From NCBI GenBank assembly GCA_946406115.1, contig OX291540.1, positions 4,832,563 to 4,896,562 on the forward strand: 64,000 bases of DNA. The letters run 5' to 3'. The stretch comes from Apoda limacodes. Lineage: Eukaryota > Arthropoda > Insecta > Lepidoptera > Limacodidae. Within the stretch, counting starts at the first letter, position 1. Each line of letters opens with the position of its first letter. Both the position numbers and the translations under genes were made by a program. Under the pieces are notes generated by a model. That model worked only from the letters and a program-made list of their open reading frames with translations, had not been told where the DNA came from and ran no database searches. Of the stretch, positions 1-13,000 are shown piece after piece.

Positions 1-1450
1 TGATTCTTTTGTTATTTGATGTCTCGAAATGGTGTTTAGTGAAACGAGTTATAATTATAATTTATTATATAGTTTTTACTGTATATTATTTTGATCTTAA
101 AAATGCAGGTATTTTACGCATGAAATATATCGAAAAGTATCCTTACTTTTACTGCGATGTATCCTCCATACCAGATTAAGCAAAACAAAATCTCAAATTG
201 GTAACTTTGTGTGGATATTGTATGATTAATAAAATAAATCTATTATAGCTGATATATAAAGCAAATTTTTATTTACTGAGCCCTTATACTTACTGGAGTA
301 CATAGAGTTTGCCAACCCACAGTTACAACACCCATATCACATTTTGGTACGATAGGTAGGTGAATTGGCGATACAAATACGATACTTAAATATTCTAAGG
401 TTGAGTTGGCCCTAAATGAATTAACTGAATTCACTAAATAATCATGAAATCGAATTAGACAACTCACGAAAGATATTCACGGTACTATGACCTTACCATG
501 AAGTAAACTTATACTGTGAATTGACTCAAAATATTTGCAAAATAGAAAATCCTATAGATCTAATGTATATGGACTAGTTGGAGATGGGCAACCTACTGCA
601 AATTCACAAAAAATTTGCTTTTGCATTTGGAATCCATGAGAAATACACTAAAAGTACATTTTTTTTTTGGAAAAGAACGATTCATAGTTGAATAATAATA
701 ATATTAGGTACATTTACTTAGAACGTAGTTTTATTTAAACTTCAATAGCAAATAGGATAAGGATTTTTTCAAAATAAAAATATATCATTTTACGTAGATT
801 CTACGGCCTTAACAGGAAGTTCGGCTATAAAGTGGAAATCGACTAAAAAAGCACGAGTCTAGGATTGTTTAGAAACAGATATTGGGAACAAAAATAACTT
901 ACATACGTACTTCCAACTATATCGCATAAAATAGTCATGACCCTTAAGGGTTTCCATAGGAATCAAACAATAACACGACTGATGTGAGCATAACCGCGGT
1001 ATTTTCTTGCTCTTATTCATAAAATAAATCAAATTAGATCAAATTCCTACATAAAAGTTTCTTGACTTTCTTTTATTGGATATCCGAGCGTAGACCAATA
1101 TTTAATGGCTTGGATTGAATTCAGCGGTCGGAACTATCGCAGCGAGAGATTTATTAGCTCTCAATTTGAAGGAAATAGACAGACTGACAAATGGACTTTC
1201 CGCTCTTAAGCCGCACTCTGGAACTGCATTGTTAAGGGTATTTCAAGAAGTTGCGGTAAAATCTTAAAATCTCTACGTGCCTACTTAGAAGATACAAACA
1301 ACGATAGGAATTCCGTACTCGGGATAGGAATAGTTATATAGGATAATAGATTAGTTTATTGTAGGATATGAAATACATTTATTATTTTTATGTGTTTTAT
1401 GTAACCCGGTAGTGTATAGAATACCTAAAACTTTCAGGTAACGTATTAAT

Positions 1451-1580
1451 GTGCGCTTATTTAACACTTGTCCTAAAGCCGGCGCTGGACATATTGCAAC
1501 ATTAGAATGTGCATTTATTTAACACTTGTCCTAAAGCCGGCGCTGGACATATTGCAACATTAGAATGTGCGCTTATTTAA
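1451..1580. repeat. 58-bp tandem repeat, 2.2 copies
   Basis: The unit beginning gtgcgcttatttaacacttg occurs at 1451-1508 and 1509-1566, with two substitutions (gcgc versus gcat) near the start of copy two, and a partial third copy begins at 1567. It includes the GC-rich core aaagccggcgctggac. Confidence 0.95.
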
Positions 1581-3440
1581 GACTACTCGTATTTCTTTAT
1601 ATAAGTGCACAAATGTTGGAACAAAGCCCTGGTCAGTAAATAACAAGTGATGAAAAATCAAAATCAAGAACGTTTTTCTTAGAAGAAACATTTATCATTT
1701 TATACATTGCCTAAACATTTTATAGAATGCCTAAGTACAGCTGAATGAAATGGGCAACTTCATACTTCACATATTTGTCTCGTATTTTTATGTGTTTACT
1801 TCTTAATCTGCCTTTCTCCGTCTTAGCTCTTACTCTTCTGGTTTATCTGGATTTAATTGTTGTAAAAGTTGTTGGATTCATCATAATTTTCTATTCATGT
1901 GTGCAATAAAAATGATAGTCTTATTATATATTTAAACAAGCGATTTTCGAACAAAACTAAAATACCTACGGTCCGAGTCCGTTCGCCCAGGCACTTCACT
2001 TCTTAACATAATTAATTATTAATTATTTATGATATAGGAATACAAAAAAATATATTTGGAGGGGGTTTAAAATAGTAATCAATACTCAGGGTTTTAGGTT
2101 TGCCTAATTATTACGTTTTAAATAAATTTTATAATGGAATCTTTATATTTTATGTGAAAAGATACGACGACTCCGTACTTCTATATCTAAAGTTTTCGAA
2201 GTAATTGTTTTTTTGCTGTGAAATTTATTTGTATATACAGGAAAAAATAAACAAATTCTGAAAAAAATCGCCAAGTCTTTCTGTCGTACACGCAATAAGT
2301 TATAGTTCCGTTGTGAAGAAAACTAGTTTGTCAAAAACAATTGTCGTTAATTTATCATGTTCTATTATCGGGATTTTTTTGATTTTCAGATAACGGAGGT
2401 TAATTGTTAGTGGGCGACAATTTTTAAACTTTCGACGCCTAAACTTAATTACTTAAGACCTATCTAAGGCCGACGTGCGCGTAAAATATTTTTTTTCCTT
2501 AAGTTTCACTTCTCAGTGCATGGAGAGCTACCCTTAATTTATATCATAAAATTGCAGTAATGTTTTAGGTGCAATATCTGTTGTGTAGCCTGTGACATAA
2601 CAATATGATATGTTGATGTGTGTATTTAGTTCATCCCGAATTACATATTACCAAGTCATTTTGCATGGCTCATACGGTGAGTGACTATTCAACATATTTA
2701 TTGAATTTACGTGTCTATTACAGCGTTCTATGATTGACTCAATACATTTATTTTATTGCGAAAAGTTGCAGCATTTTCTGTATTGCACTGGTGCACCCGT
2801 GAAATGTATCACTGAATCTGAATCGCTCGCTGAATGTATATTGCGGCGCGGTATCCATTATTTGCAATGCCGTTTCAACGACGGAATGGGTTTCGTATAG
2901 AATTTGCACATTTTAACTTTCATTTTTTATTTTTGATTTTGAATTTGAATGTTAGATTTTAATATTTTTCGGGATTTATAACTTTGCTCTTTCACTGTTG
3001 AACTATATTAACGTTTTTAGTCACAGAAGCAGCACATTTATTTGGGGCTACGTGTTGTTTTTGCATATCGATGTATAATATTATCGATGGAAGAGTAACA
3101 TTCTATATGTTACTTAACTTGCGGACTTACGGCGTCATGGAAACTTCTTAATTGCTACCGTCGATTAGTTTTCAAACTATATAAGTTTACTACTACTAAG
3201 AGATTATCTCTATGAAACCCGACCATCGCTCGAGTGTTTATGCTCTCGCCTAATGAAGACAGTTTTTTTTTATATTTTCGAGGGTAGGCCTGCAAAAAAG
3301 TTACTCGAATAAGAAATAAGAATTAATTAAAGCGGACGGGGTTCGACCCCGGCGTGTTCCAAATGCCGACAGTGAAGCTACGAGTAGGCCGTGCCACAAC
3401 AGTGGGGATGTATGAGGCTAGCAAAGTAAATCCATATCCA

Positions 3441-3660
3441 TACTAATATTATAAATGCAAGAGTAACTGTCTGTCTGTTACCTCTTCACGCTTGAACCGC
3501 TGTACTGATTAAGTTAAATTTGGCACGGAGATAGTTTGAGGCCCGAGAAACGTCATAGGCAACTTGAAAATGTCAAGTGTGAGTCGTTTTTTTTCCTATA
3601 ATTGACGAGTTGCCGTTAAAATCCTACGCCGATAACCGAATTTAGGGCGGGTAGAACCTA
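3441..3660 (+). mobile_element. Lep1-type Helitron-like repeat, degraded
   Basis: It starts with ctaatattataaatgcaaga and continues with a cttgaaccgctgtactgatt box, a ttggcacggagatag box and a ccgataaccgaatttagggc box. The same ordered boxes recur in the copies at 11397-11668, 33765-34075 and 54668-54915. This pattern matches the Lep1 group of non-autonomous Helitron-like elements of moths. The 3' end is not clear. Confidence 0.6.
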
Positions 3661-4079
3661 ATTATTCCATTCATTATTATGGAGTAATCCGTGCGATTTT
3701 GTACCTATCAAAGCCGACATTGTAAAATGCAGATAATAAAATCACGATAGTTCCAGTGTCTGAGCTGAAGTTTTATTAGCTTTTGCGAAGTAGGAAATCG
3801 ACATGACTTATTTTCCGGAGAATAAGCTCTGCGAAGCTCCGTTAGTTGTTTGTGCAAGGAACTGGGGGTTGAATAGGATATCTCGGTGAACTGCAGTTAC
3901 TGAAACAATATTTTTGTACAAGATACATGGTAACTTTTTACATCGTAATCGTAGTACTTTCCTTCAAAGTCCAAATGAAATGGCAAAAGAACTTAATCAT
4001 ATTTATTTTGTGTTTATTTTAATATATCTCGTTTAGTAAAATAAAAAAAATAACCGCATAGTCGACCTAATGAACATTG

Positions 4080-4275
4080 GCGGGCTTTGTAGAGCTAGTC
4101 GCCACTCGACTGTTGGAATTTTCAAGACTTCGAAACACGGAGGAGCTCAGAATAATGTGCAACTAGGGGTCACCCACTAGGGGTCACCCACTCAAATACT
4201 GACCACGGCCGACGAAGCTTACTCGTAATATCGCATATCGTTTCCGCCAGACAAATGTATCACTGGGCCACGACC
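4080..4275. repeat. Dispersed repeat with 14-bp duplication
   Basis: Blocks here (cgaaacacggag, actgaccac, atatcgtttccg, tatcactgggccacga) recur in the same order at about 23750-23890. The stretch also contains a perfect 14-bp direct duplication, actaggggtcaccc, at 4162-4189. I cannot assign it to an element class. Confidence 0.5.
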
Positions 4276-5247
4276 TGCTTCTTTAATTTATTATTTTATT
4301 TTATTAGAATTATATTAGTATTCCAAAGTAAAAGAGAGCTGTGGGCAAATACTATTAGATGTGAATTTCAGTGCTGTTCTAAAATTGCTCCGGTTCCTTT
4401 GAGTCTTTCCTTTTGTTCCAAAGACTAGTTCACTGATTGTATTCCATTCGTTGTAGATTGTGTCGGTTGTGAGTTTGAAAATGTATTGTGGGAAGTTGAT
4501 TGCTTTAAGTTTAAATGTGAAATGTACATATTGACCACACATGTTACTATATGAAAAGTTAAGTTAGTGTTAAGAAAAATAAAAGAATAGGTACTTTACT
4601 TTTTTTTAGTGGAAAACAAAAATTAACGTTCATATTACGTATAAATTCAATGGATTTTATCAGTTACTGCTTCTTCTACGGAATTGTTCGTTTCGAAATA
4701 CAAATTTCGTCACGTAGAGAAACTCCAAACATAGCTATTTTTAATCGACTCTAAAAAATTAAGATGTTCTCAATTGAGAAGTTTATATTTTTTTTAAAGT
4801 ATGTTCAAGCATAACTCCTTTATATACTTCAATGGAGTTCTTTAAAAATTACAGCAAACCAACCATTAAATAAATATGCATTGTGTACGCAATCATACAA
4901 CATAACATCACGACTCTACACTCGAATGCAATTCATCATTCAAAAGTAAAAAATAAAAAAGTCAACAATAAATACAACTTGCTTCAATAAGATGCACTTA
5001 AAAGCTAAAAATAATTTATTACTTCCAAAAATCTGATCTGTATTAAAGTTTAAAGTTGTTATCTATGTACCTTACAGTTTTTAACCCACTTCACTTGTGA
5101 ATTGCAGAACCTAAACGTGAATTGCGCACATTGATATTTATTTTTACCTTTTTAGTGCATTTTTTTGAAGCCGGTTGTTTTTTTGTTAATTTTTTTTATT
5201 GAATTCTTTCTGGTTGTTTTCTGCTTCTTTAAATATACTTGTTTATG

Positions 5248-5500
5248 AAAAACTAGCTGTGTCTGTGGCTTCGCTTGCGCTTAGTTCGGTTACCGGCGAG
5301 AGATTTCTCCTTGATTTTAAACTAAGAAAGTTAACCAAGCTATAGCCGCAGAATTCGGAAATAGTTATCTCACAAGGAAATTCTTATTTTCCGGGAATAG
5401 CCGATGTGTTCTTACATTCTGCATACCCATGTTCAGCCAAATTGTTTCAGTTACCAAGGAAGGTACCGCAGGAGTAACAAACATACTAACTCACAAACTT
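5248..5500 (-). mobile_element. Helitron-like repeat fragment, reverse
   Basis: The sequence aaactagctgtgtctgtggc followed by ttcgcttgcgc is the reverse complement of the 3' end (…gcgaagc…agctagt) common to lepidopteran Helitron-like repeats. The interior is poorly conserved and the opposite end fades near 5500. Confidence 0.45.
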
Positions 5501-6898
5501 ACGCATTGATTGTTTTAGTAGGATTGCAGTTTGGTTTTATCAAAACCCACTTAAATCTGTCTTGAGTTTTTTGTTAGATTGTTGCATGTGCCGATTGCGA
5601 ACTGGTCGAAATAACAGCTGCAGTTCAGTAAACAGTATTCTGCAGTTACTAACTTTCCATTGGTTCCCTGTTAGTTGGAAAATAGTTGCTGTGAAAGTTT
5701 TTAACTGGGACTGCTACATTCTTTTTTACGCTTGTCGTGTACGTGCAAACTTTTATCGCAAACAATTTTATACAGCTGTATCGTAAAAGACTTTTATTAG
5801 CTTTTATTTTTTATAAAAGGTGTTACTTATTTTGCCTCGCTATCTGTCTTCTATGTCAAAATTGTGCATGCGTTTTGAGTTCACGTGACTATGTAATACA
5901 GGAAACATCGCCCGACTGTGTTAAATGTTTAAAAACAATTTTAACCATTTAAAGGAGCGTTCGTTAAATTTTTTATTATTTCAGTGTTGTTATAAATAAC
6001 TTCCAAGTCTAAATTGAAGAGTTTTACAAATCACCATACAAGCATGTCGCATAATTTTTTCACTAGCTTTTTTTTTGACAAACTTACAGTTATTAATACT
6101 AAAAATGTAAGGTTTGCTGATGCAGATGCTGCCCAAACTATTGAAAAATCAGATGTATCTATTGCTGCCGCGCTAACACTCTTTGCTGCTATTTGTCAGT
6201 TGACGTAGTTGATAAGTAACACGTGTGAACGATACAGAAATAAATTGTGGCCATATCAATGTTTCACTTTTTTGTTTACGTATAAGGTGAGTAGGCTAAA
6301 GTTTAAGTTCGTGGTGCTTGGAGTTTGTGGGAATGTATAATTTGTGGTACGACTACTGAATTTTATCATCATATTTTTCGGGACGAAAGGCCCAGGTCGC
6401 TTGCACCCCGCTCGAGAGAGGTTATACTATCTCTGTCTATACGTCTAGTCTGAAAGCCTTTCTTCCCTGTACTTCATATTTGAATGACAACCTCTACCTC
6501 TTTGTCTTGTTTTTCGCATTTTTGTAATGGACTGCATTCTGCTAAAATTTCTGAAAAAAAATATTAAAATATCAAAGTAACTTAATGTCCGAATGTCCGT
6601 TACATTAGTAAGCTGAAATAGAAATCGGCACATGCAGTGATGCTGGCTACTTGTCAATCCACCAGCTACGTAGCGGGCTACAATATTGATGGTTACTTAT
6701 AAAGCTGGTCACAAAGTCAGTGTCTAGCTGTGACGGATCCGCCACGATTCCACATGCGCGTGTACTGGACACTGCTTTGGCCGTTTCAGTAGGTTTCTTA
6801 ACAAATCTTAGCCTTGGCTAAGTGGTGTGCCGGTCGCATAGTACCTTCGTTCGAATTCACTCAATGGACGAGGAATGTAATTGTTGGTACTGTTGCAG

Positions 6899-7020
6899 AT
6901 AATGGTGAGAGACGACAACGAGGCTCGGCTCCGGGTGCGCTTCCCACTTAACTGTGAGAAACGTCGCAACTACAAGTTCGACATCGCCGCTGTCGGCTGC
7001 GATGGATCATATTCCAACAC
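6899..7020 (+). CDS. Cals: Cals exon A: end of cadherin repeat 1
   Basis: First exon found in the window, entered in phase 0 after an acceptor ending ttgcag and followed by donor gtaagt. It encodes 40 residues plus two bases, including [15 protein letters not shown] and [11 protein letters not shown]. The Asn-Cys-Glu…Tyr-x-Phe pattern corresponds to the end of the first cadherin repeat in calsyntenins, where the vertebrate protein has a similar Asp-Cys-Glu…Tyr-x-Phe stretch. The preceding exon should encode the start of cadherin repeat 1. I searched 1-6898 by eye and found no candidate. Confidence 0.85.
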
Positions 7021-10000
7021 GTAAGTACTTACGGCTACCGGAGACTTATAACCACTACCTTTTTTAACCTATATCTCAATCTCTCTACTCGGTAAAAGAA
7101 AATTTCCGAACCGGTTGTAAAGATAATTTTTTAAATTTGCTAGTTATAACGATTCAAAATGTTGTTTCAAAGTCTATTTTAATAAAAACTGTCTTAAGTT
7201 ACCGGCCTACAGTCCAGATATGCATTTGGTTGAGAGTGATGTATAATAGTTTTCGACAACAGTGAAAAGCGGCTGGAAACACCCGTCGAAGGATTGGCGC
7301 GTGACGATACAACAAACAAAACATCGAAAATAAAATTTTATTTTATGCTCCTAGAAGTACTTCTAGAATTAGCTAAGGGCGTTGCATCTATTTTGTTGAA
7401 GAAAACGCGACAGTAATGTTAAAAGCTCACTTTTGTCAATCCGGTCATAAAATAATGATTCTTCAATCCTCAACATACAAATTACTACTTTTCAATGGTA
7501 TTTGAATCGTTACAAAGCTACTGTACAAGTAGCTCTTTGACGCACACACACACTTGGACTGGTTAGTCGTGGCGGCGTTGCTTGTAAATTTCATGTAAGG
7601 GAGAAAAAGGGGGACATGCTTGGTTGGCTACGTGTCGCAACATGCAGTATACTCGTACTTAAATTTTAAAAATGTTTAAGAGTCTATTCATATTCTTCCG
7701 CGCTGCGTTTTTTCGTGAGAGGTTTTATTCCGCTAAAATATGAAAGACAATAGAAGCGTTTTGTACTGCTGAAATATTTCCGCCTTGGAATTTTAAAACA
7801 AGACTAGCCACATTTTCCTGCGTGGATTAAAAACCGCGTCTGAAATGTGGTGTATGGAATTATATCAAAGCGTTTTTCCACACGCTGTTTTTCCTCGCCA
7901 ATGACGCACAATGAGCACAGACACCGCAGGAGCGACACGTATCATGAGCTCGCCGACACTATCATCGTTATCCAATATGGAAGACAGAGGGCAGATCAAT
8001 TTGCAGACGAATTGGATAAAAAATCTCTTTTTTTACTGGTACTGATTTCCGAACTGGTACTTTTTATCTGAAATATGGGCTTATTTCGCGTAGAAGTTCA
8101 TCAAATGAATCGATTGATATGCTAAAATAATTAAAAAATATGTCCGGATGTTCTCTAAGACGGCTGTAAATTTATAAAAGAAACCTTTTATATATCGTTG
8201 GTCTGTAAGATGATGCAACTAGCATCGATTTGCAAGTTTTCCGCGGTGGCATTTATTTTTTGCGACGGCACAAGCTTTCTATCGAAAATCCATGTCGAAA
8301 TGAATAGAATTTCCACTTCTAAAAATCAGCAGTGCGGCAGCGTAGCGCGGAATGAAACGCGAGTAAAAATTCAGCCCTCAAAAAACCGCAATGTGGAAGC
8401 TCACTTCTGCTATAATTTCTGCTGCCGTTTCGCCGTGGTAAAATAAATCTGATTTAATTTTTTAATTTTTAGCGTTCCCGTTCACATAACTGTGACAGAC
8501 GTGAACGAGTTTGCGCCAGTGTTTAGTCAGTCATCGTACGTGACGTCGGTGGACGAGGGAAAAATCTACGACGAGATCATTCGGCTGGAAGCGACGGACC
8601 GGGACTGCACCCCGCGCTATGGTGACATCTGCAAGTACAAGATCGTCACCGACAGGGACCAGCCCTTCGCCATCGACAACGGGGGTGAGTTGTAACGTCA
8701 GTTCCTTTACGTTCCCAACCACCCTTAATGAAGGAAGAAGGAGGGAGGGATCTAGACGCCTCTCAAGTTCCTGTCGTGCTGCCTAGCCTTGACATTTCCA
8801 ATTACATTTATGGAAAATTGTAATGGAAAATATTTACAGTTTGTGTGCAGAAAACATTCTTGTAAACAGAACAAATCAATAAATAAAACTTGGTATACAT
8901 ATAGGTTAGGTCCAGATATAGGATATATAAACTATTTTATCACGAAAAATTCTTTAGTTTCCGCGGGAATAACTATAACATTTCTTAAACGAACTATAGC
9001 TACAGCTTTTAGTATTATATATTAACTTCATAAGTATAAAGTAAGGAGTTCCACGCCGATAACCGAATAGCATTATGCATCTGCAGCGTGAAAGAACAGT
9101 GTCCCGCGGAACCACACATACCTGTGGGAAGTCTTAATAAGGATAAGAAGAATGTCATATATTTTTCGTCTTGAAAATTAAATCTTTAAAATTAAATTGA
9201 TTGGATGCTATATTCAGGAAATAGTAGTTAGTACTTACCCTGCAGAAAAAATTGTACCTGTCAAAACTCTATCGTAACACATTTAACGCATTTCCGTTAT
9301 CTGCCGGGTGATACTGAAGTTGATCTTTCACGGCTTACTTACTACGAATACCATCGTTACACTGACATAGTGAGTTTCAGCTTCAACCAGTTGATGATTG
9401 CACTGTACTCAAAGTTATATGTAGCTTCTAACCCTTCCTTAAACTTTAAGTATTATTAAATCCATTGTAAATGAATCCATTTCGTCTGGTATTTTTCTGA
9501 TACTTGGAAGTCCGCTATAGTCACACCGTTACCAAAGACGCGGGTATGTTACTGAATTTAAAGATTTCGACTGATACTACTTTTTGCGGGCTTTTGATGC
9601 TAATAACATTTCCAATGCTAACTGAAATTGCGGCTTCAAACCTTTGACAGTCTAATGGTTTGCTAGCTATATCAGTAATCGAACTCAGCTTGTACAGCTA
9701 ATGGATGAAAATGGCACTCCGTTACGGTCAAATCTAGCAAACGTATGCAGAGGAATTCCGCGGAGATTTATTTTGGAAGAAGTTCTGATTATTTTATACA
9801 CGGCTGATGTGTCTGACGTGGACAGGCACTGTCAGGTATTACGTGCACGCTGATGTGTCTGACGTGGACAGGCACTGTCAGGTATCACGTGCATGCTGAT
9901 GTGTCTGACCTGGACAGGCACTGTCAGGTATCACGTGCACGCTGATGACGGCAGTTTTACATCTGTTGACATCCAAATGGTTCTACTGATTTCGTAAATG

Positions 10001-13000
10001 CTTGATGCTAGTAAAACAAAATACATGATCCGTGGATCGAAGCCGCAAAGTTCTCAAAGTGGAGAAAGTGTCTAATGTTGAGATCTTGATAGACGAGGAT
10101 TTAAATAACGGGAACACTCTTAAGATGACCTTGCGTAGACTACACCTGGTCACATTACTGTTTGGTATTTCTTGCTCGGGTCATCCAGAGTACTTGTATG
10201 AGAAGCTACGTGGCAAGCTGTCTCAAACAAATAGAGCGATACGTTTAGTTAGTACAGAGTTATAACAACGTACCTATAGGCCCTATATAACATATTTAAC
10301 CCAAATTTTACATTGTTGTTTTGTAATTGCTTTTTTTTTTGCACATACCTACCTTCTTATTTTGTTCCGCCAGTGTGTCACGCTCTGTCATTGTGGTCTA
10401 GAGTAATTTGTGTATAGATTTATAGCAAGGATGTCTGTTAATCCGTTGCAATGTAAAGTATATAATTTTGAACCGCGGTATCATGGGAAAAAGTATTCCT
10501 TTACAATTTAATCGGGATAACTAATATTCTTTATCCTTATCTGCCTTTTCAGCGATGACTGCCCCAACAATCCTGCAATACGGCCTTAAGAAAAAGTGCT
10601 GTACAAAAGATATTCCCATTGGAAATGTCTGACGGAATAAAAAGTCAGAATACGACTTCTTACTTCTTTTTAGCCATGCTAAAAATACAGGCACGTGGCT
10701 GTTCCGTTAGGGCATTAATTGATAGAAGACTTAATGTGAACAATGTCCATTTGGGAGCTTTAAATCGGGATGAAAAGTATCCTATCCCTATTTTTGTATT
10801 TTCAGCTGTAGCTAATAGCTGTAGCTGTGTCCAAATAATAAAGGTAGATAAGGAATATAATACTCAAAATATGCGAAAAATGTTGTCTCTTTATTGCCCC
10901 GTTGCTGATCTGAGTTATAGTAGGTCAAATCAACAAACGCACACACATACTTTCGCATTTTAATATTAGTACTGAATGTAAATATAAATATATTTTATCG
11001 CATAAGTTAACTTAATGCTGTGCTAGCGGCTTGCCGCGAAACATGGACTAATAAAATTTGCACACAGCACTTGAATATTCACCAACATTCGATAGAGTGT
11101 TAAAATTAAACGCACTCAACTTCACTCACAGCGATACTTTACAACGGCGCATTTACTTTGTTGTGTCAAAATTATACGCATAATTTGGAAATATTAAATT
11201 GGAAGCTTGCTTGGAAGCTTGGTACAGAATTTCATCTGCGCAGTCCTCACTTAAAATTATATTGTATTTATATTTAATAATATTATGAAATGATTTACTA
11301 TTTTGACTTTATTCGCGACTATAGCATTGAAAAACATAACACATTTAGTATCATACATTTTATTTTCTACAAATAATGAAATAATTTATTACACGAATAG
11401 ACTTTGCCAGCGGCTCCGCCCACCCTAAATTCGGTTATCGGTTATACCAATGAATTGCTATAGCATGCTATAGGTGCAGCAATTCGTTTAACTCTGTAAT
11501 GATTTTTTTTTAATTGAATTTTTAGGGATAAAAAGTAGCCTATATGCTATTCCAGGACCTTACCTATATGAATGCCAAGTTTTATCCCGAACCGTCCAGT
11601 AGTTGAAGCGTGATTGAGTTACAAACATCCATCCAGACATACAAACTTTCACATTTATAATATTAGAAGGATAATATTCAGGCTATCGATTGCATAATAC
11701 TCAATTGCCTCCAGTGCTCCTGCAACGGACAAGCCAGCCACGACTTTTATAATACATACATTACAGAAGAGGCAGTTCGCTCACGAATAATATCGTGAAA
11801 GTTATCCCTAATGTATATTAATACAAATTATTTATAAAAAATCGGCCAAGTGCGAGTCCAACTCGCGCACAAAGGGTTCCGTACCATTGTCTATAAAAAC
11901 GGCAAAAAAATCACGTTTGTGGTATGGGAGCCCCCTTATTTTTAAAGTGAATACATAGGTAACTTAATATTCTGTGAATATTTCAAGCGTCTACCTGTTT
12001 ATACCTGTTTTACAGATGTACCTACTTCATTTAAGTAACTTTTAATGGAATTTGTACGAAAGTTTTACTACGTAAGTACATCTTATAACTTGGTCGACTA
12101 TAACTCGTTAGCCTGTAAAGTGTACTTACCCGTGATAGTTTTCCTTTTAAATTCATTATATGCACTACCACCGAATTTTTTTTTTTACATTTCCAAATAC
12201 TATACTTTTGCTGGTAGAGGGGGGGGGGGGACACTTGACTCTAACAAAAATTAGTACTTTAAAGCTAAATGTTTCGCGAACGAAGCCCTAAATCATAAAA
12301 TGATCTTTGCATGCCACCAATGTTTTTGGAATTGCTATCCAACAATACCCCACACGATGGGGTAGACGAGAAAAAAAAAATTACGTACCCTCTTCACGTG
12401 TAGGTACCCTAAAAAAAAATTTTTTCAAATATTTTATTCTACCACTTTGTCGGCTTGATCATTGTGCATATCCCTGCCAAATTGCAGCTTTCTCGTATTA
12501 GAAGTTTTTAAACTAAGCCGCCGACAGACATACGGACGGACGGACATGGCGAAACTATAAGGGTTCCTTGTTGACTACGGAACCCTAAAAAGTCATGATA
12601 TGAAAAATAAAAAACGTCTTTAATGTAATTCTAGAGAAAACTTTTAGAGAGCTACCAACTAAGCTGAGAACTGTCACTTTGTGGAACCAATAGATTTTCG
12701 GTAACCCATTATTTTTTGGATATAATGACTTCATGTTAAATACCTAGGGGCTGTTCGGATTTTTAAATCACTGTTGGTATTCTATGTTGTTCGGAAACTG
12801 TAACGTCATAACACCAATTTTAACACCATTAATACTAACCTTACGCATGGTTACTGTTTGACGTCACAGGTGAATTTGAAATTTAATTTTAAGGCACTAG
12901 GTTTTTCCTCATTTGCTTTAATGATCTATCAGCAAGAAAAAAGCCGTATAAATAAAATAAGTCGTAACTCCTCACTTACACCTGGAAAATTTTTGTTTCC

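Larger units (their letters stand above)
1..6898 (+). other. Probable Cals intron or upstream DNA
   Basis: No exon with convincing coding character was found here. It holds AT-rich DNA, a 58-bp tandem repeat, Helitron-like fragments (about 3441-3660 and 5248-5500), a dispersed repeat (about 4080-4275) and an isolated B-box-like ggggttcgaccccgg at 3338-3352. Since exon A starts inside cadherin repeat 1, this stretch is probably the intron before it. Confidence 0.6.

Noticed and set aside
3338..3352. B-box-like ggggttcgaccccgg as a possible tRNA gene
   Set aside because: No matching A-box, acceptor stem or anticodon loop at tRNA spacing. At most a SINE remnant or chance.
5562..6208. Cluster of three short + strand open frames before exon A
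   Set aside because: Tested as possible missing N-terminal Cals exons. The translations do not resemble a signal peptide or cadherin repeat 1, and no suitable splice sites frame them.
10619..10963. 115-codon open frame inside Cals intron 2
   Set aside because: No recognisable domain, and it ends in a (CA)n-encoded THTHT run. No splice or promoter context supports a gene.
12045..12254. Open frames on both strands around the poly-G tract
   Set aside because: They lie inside a dispersed repeat and one ends in a G-run-encoded glycine stretch. Not a gene.
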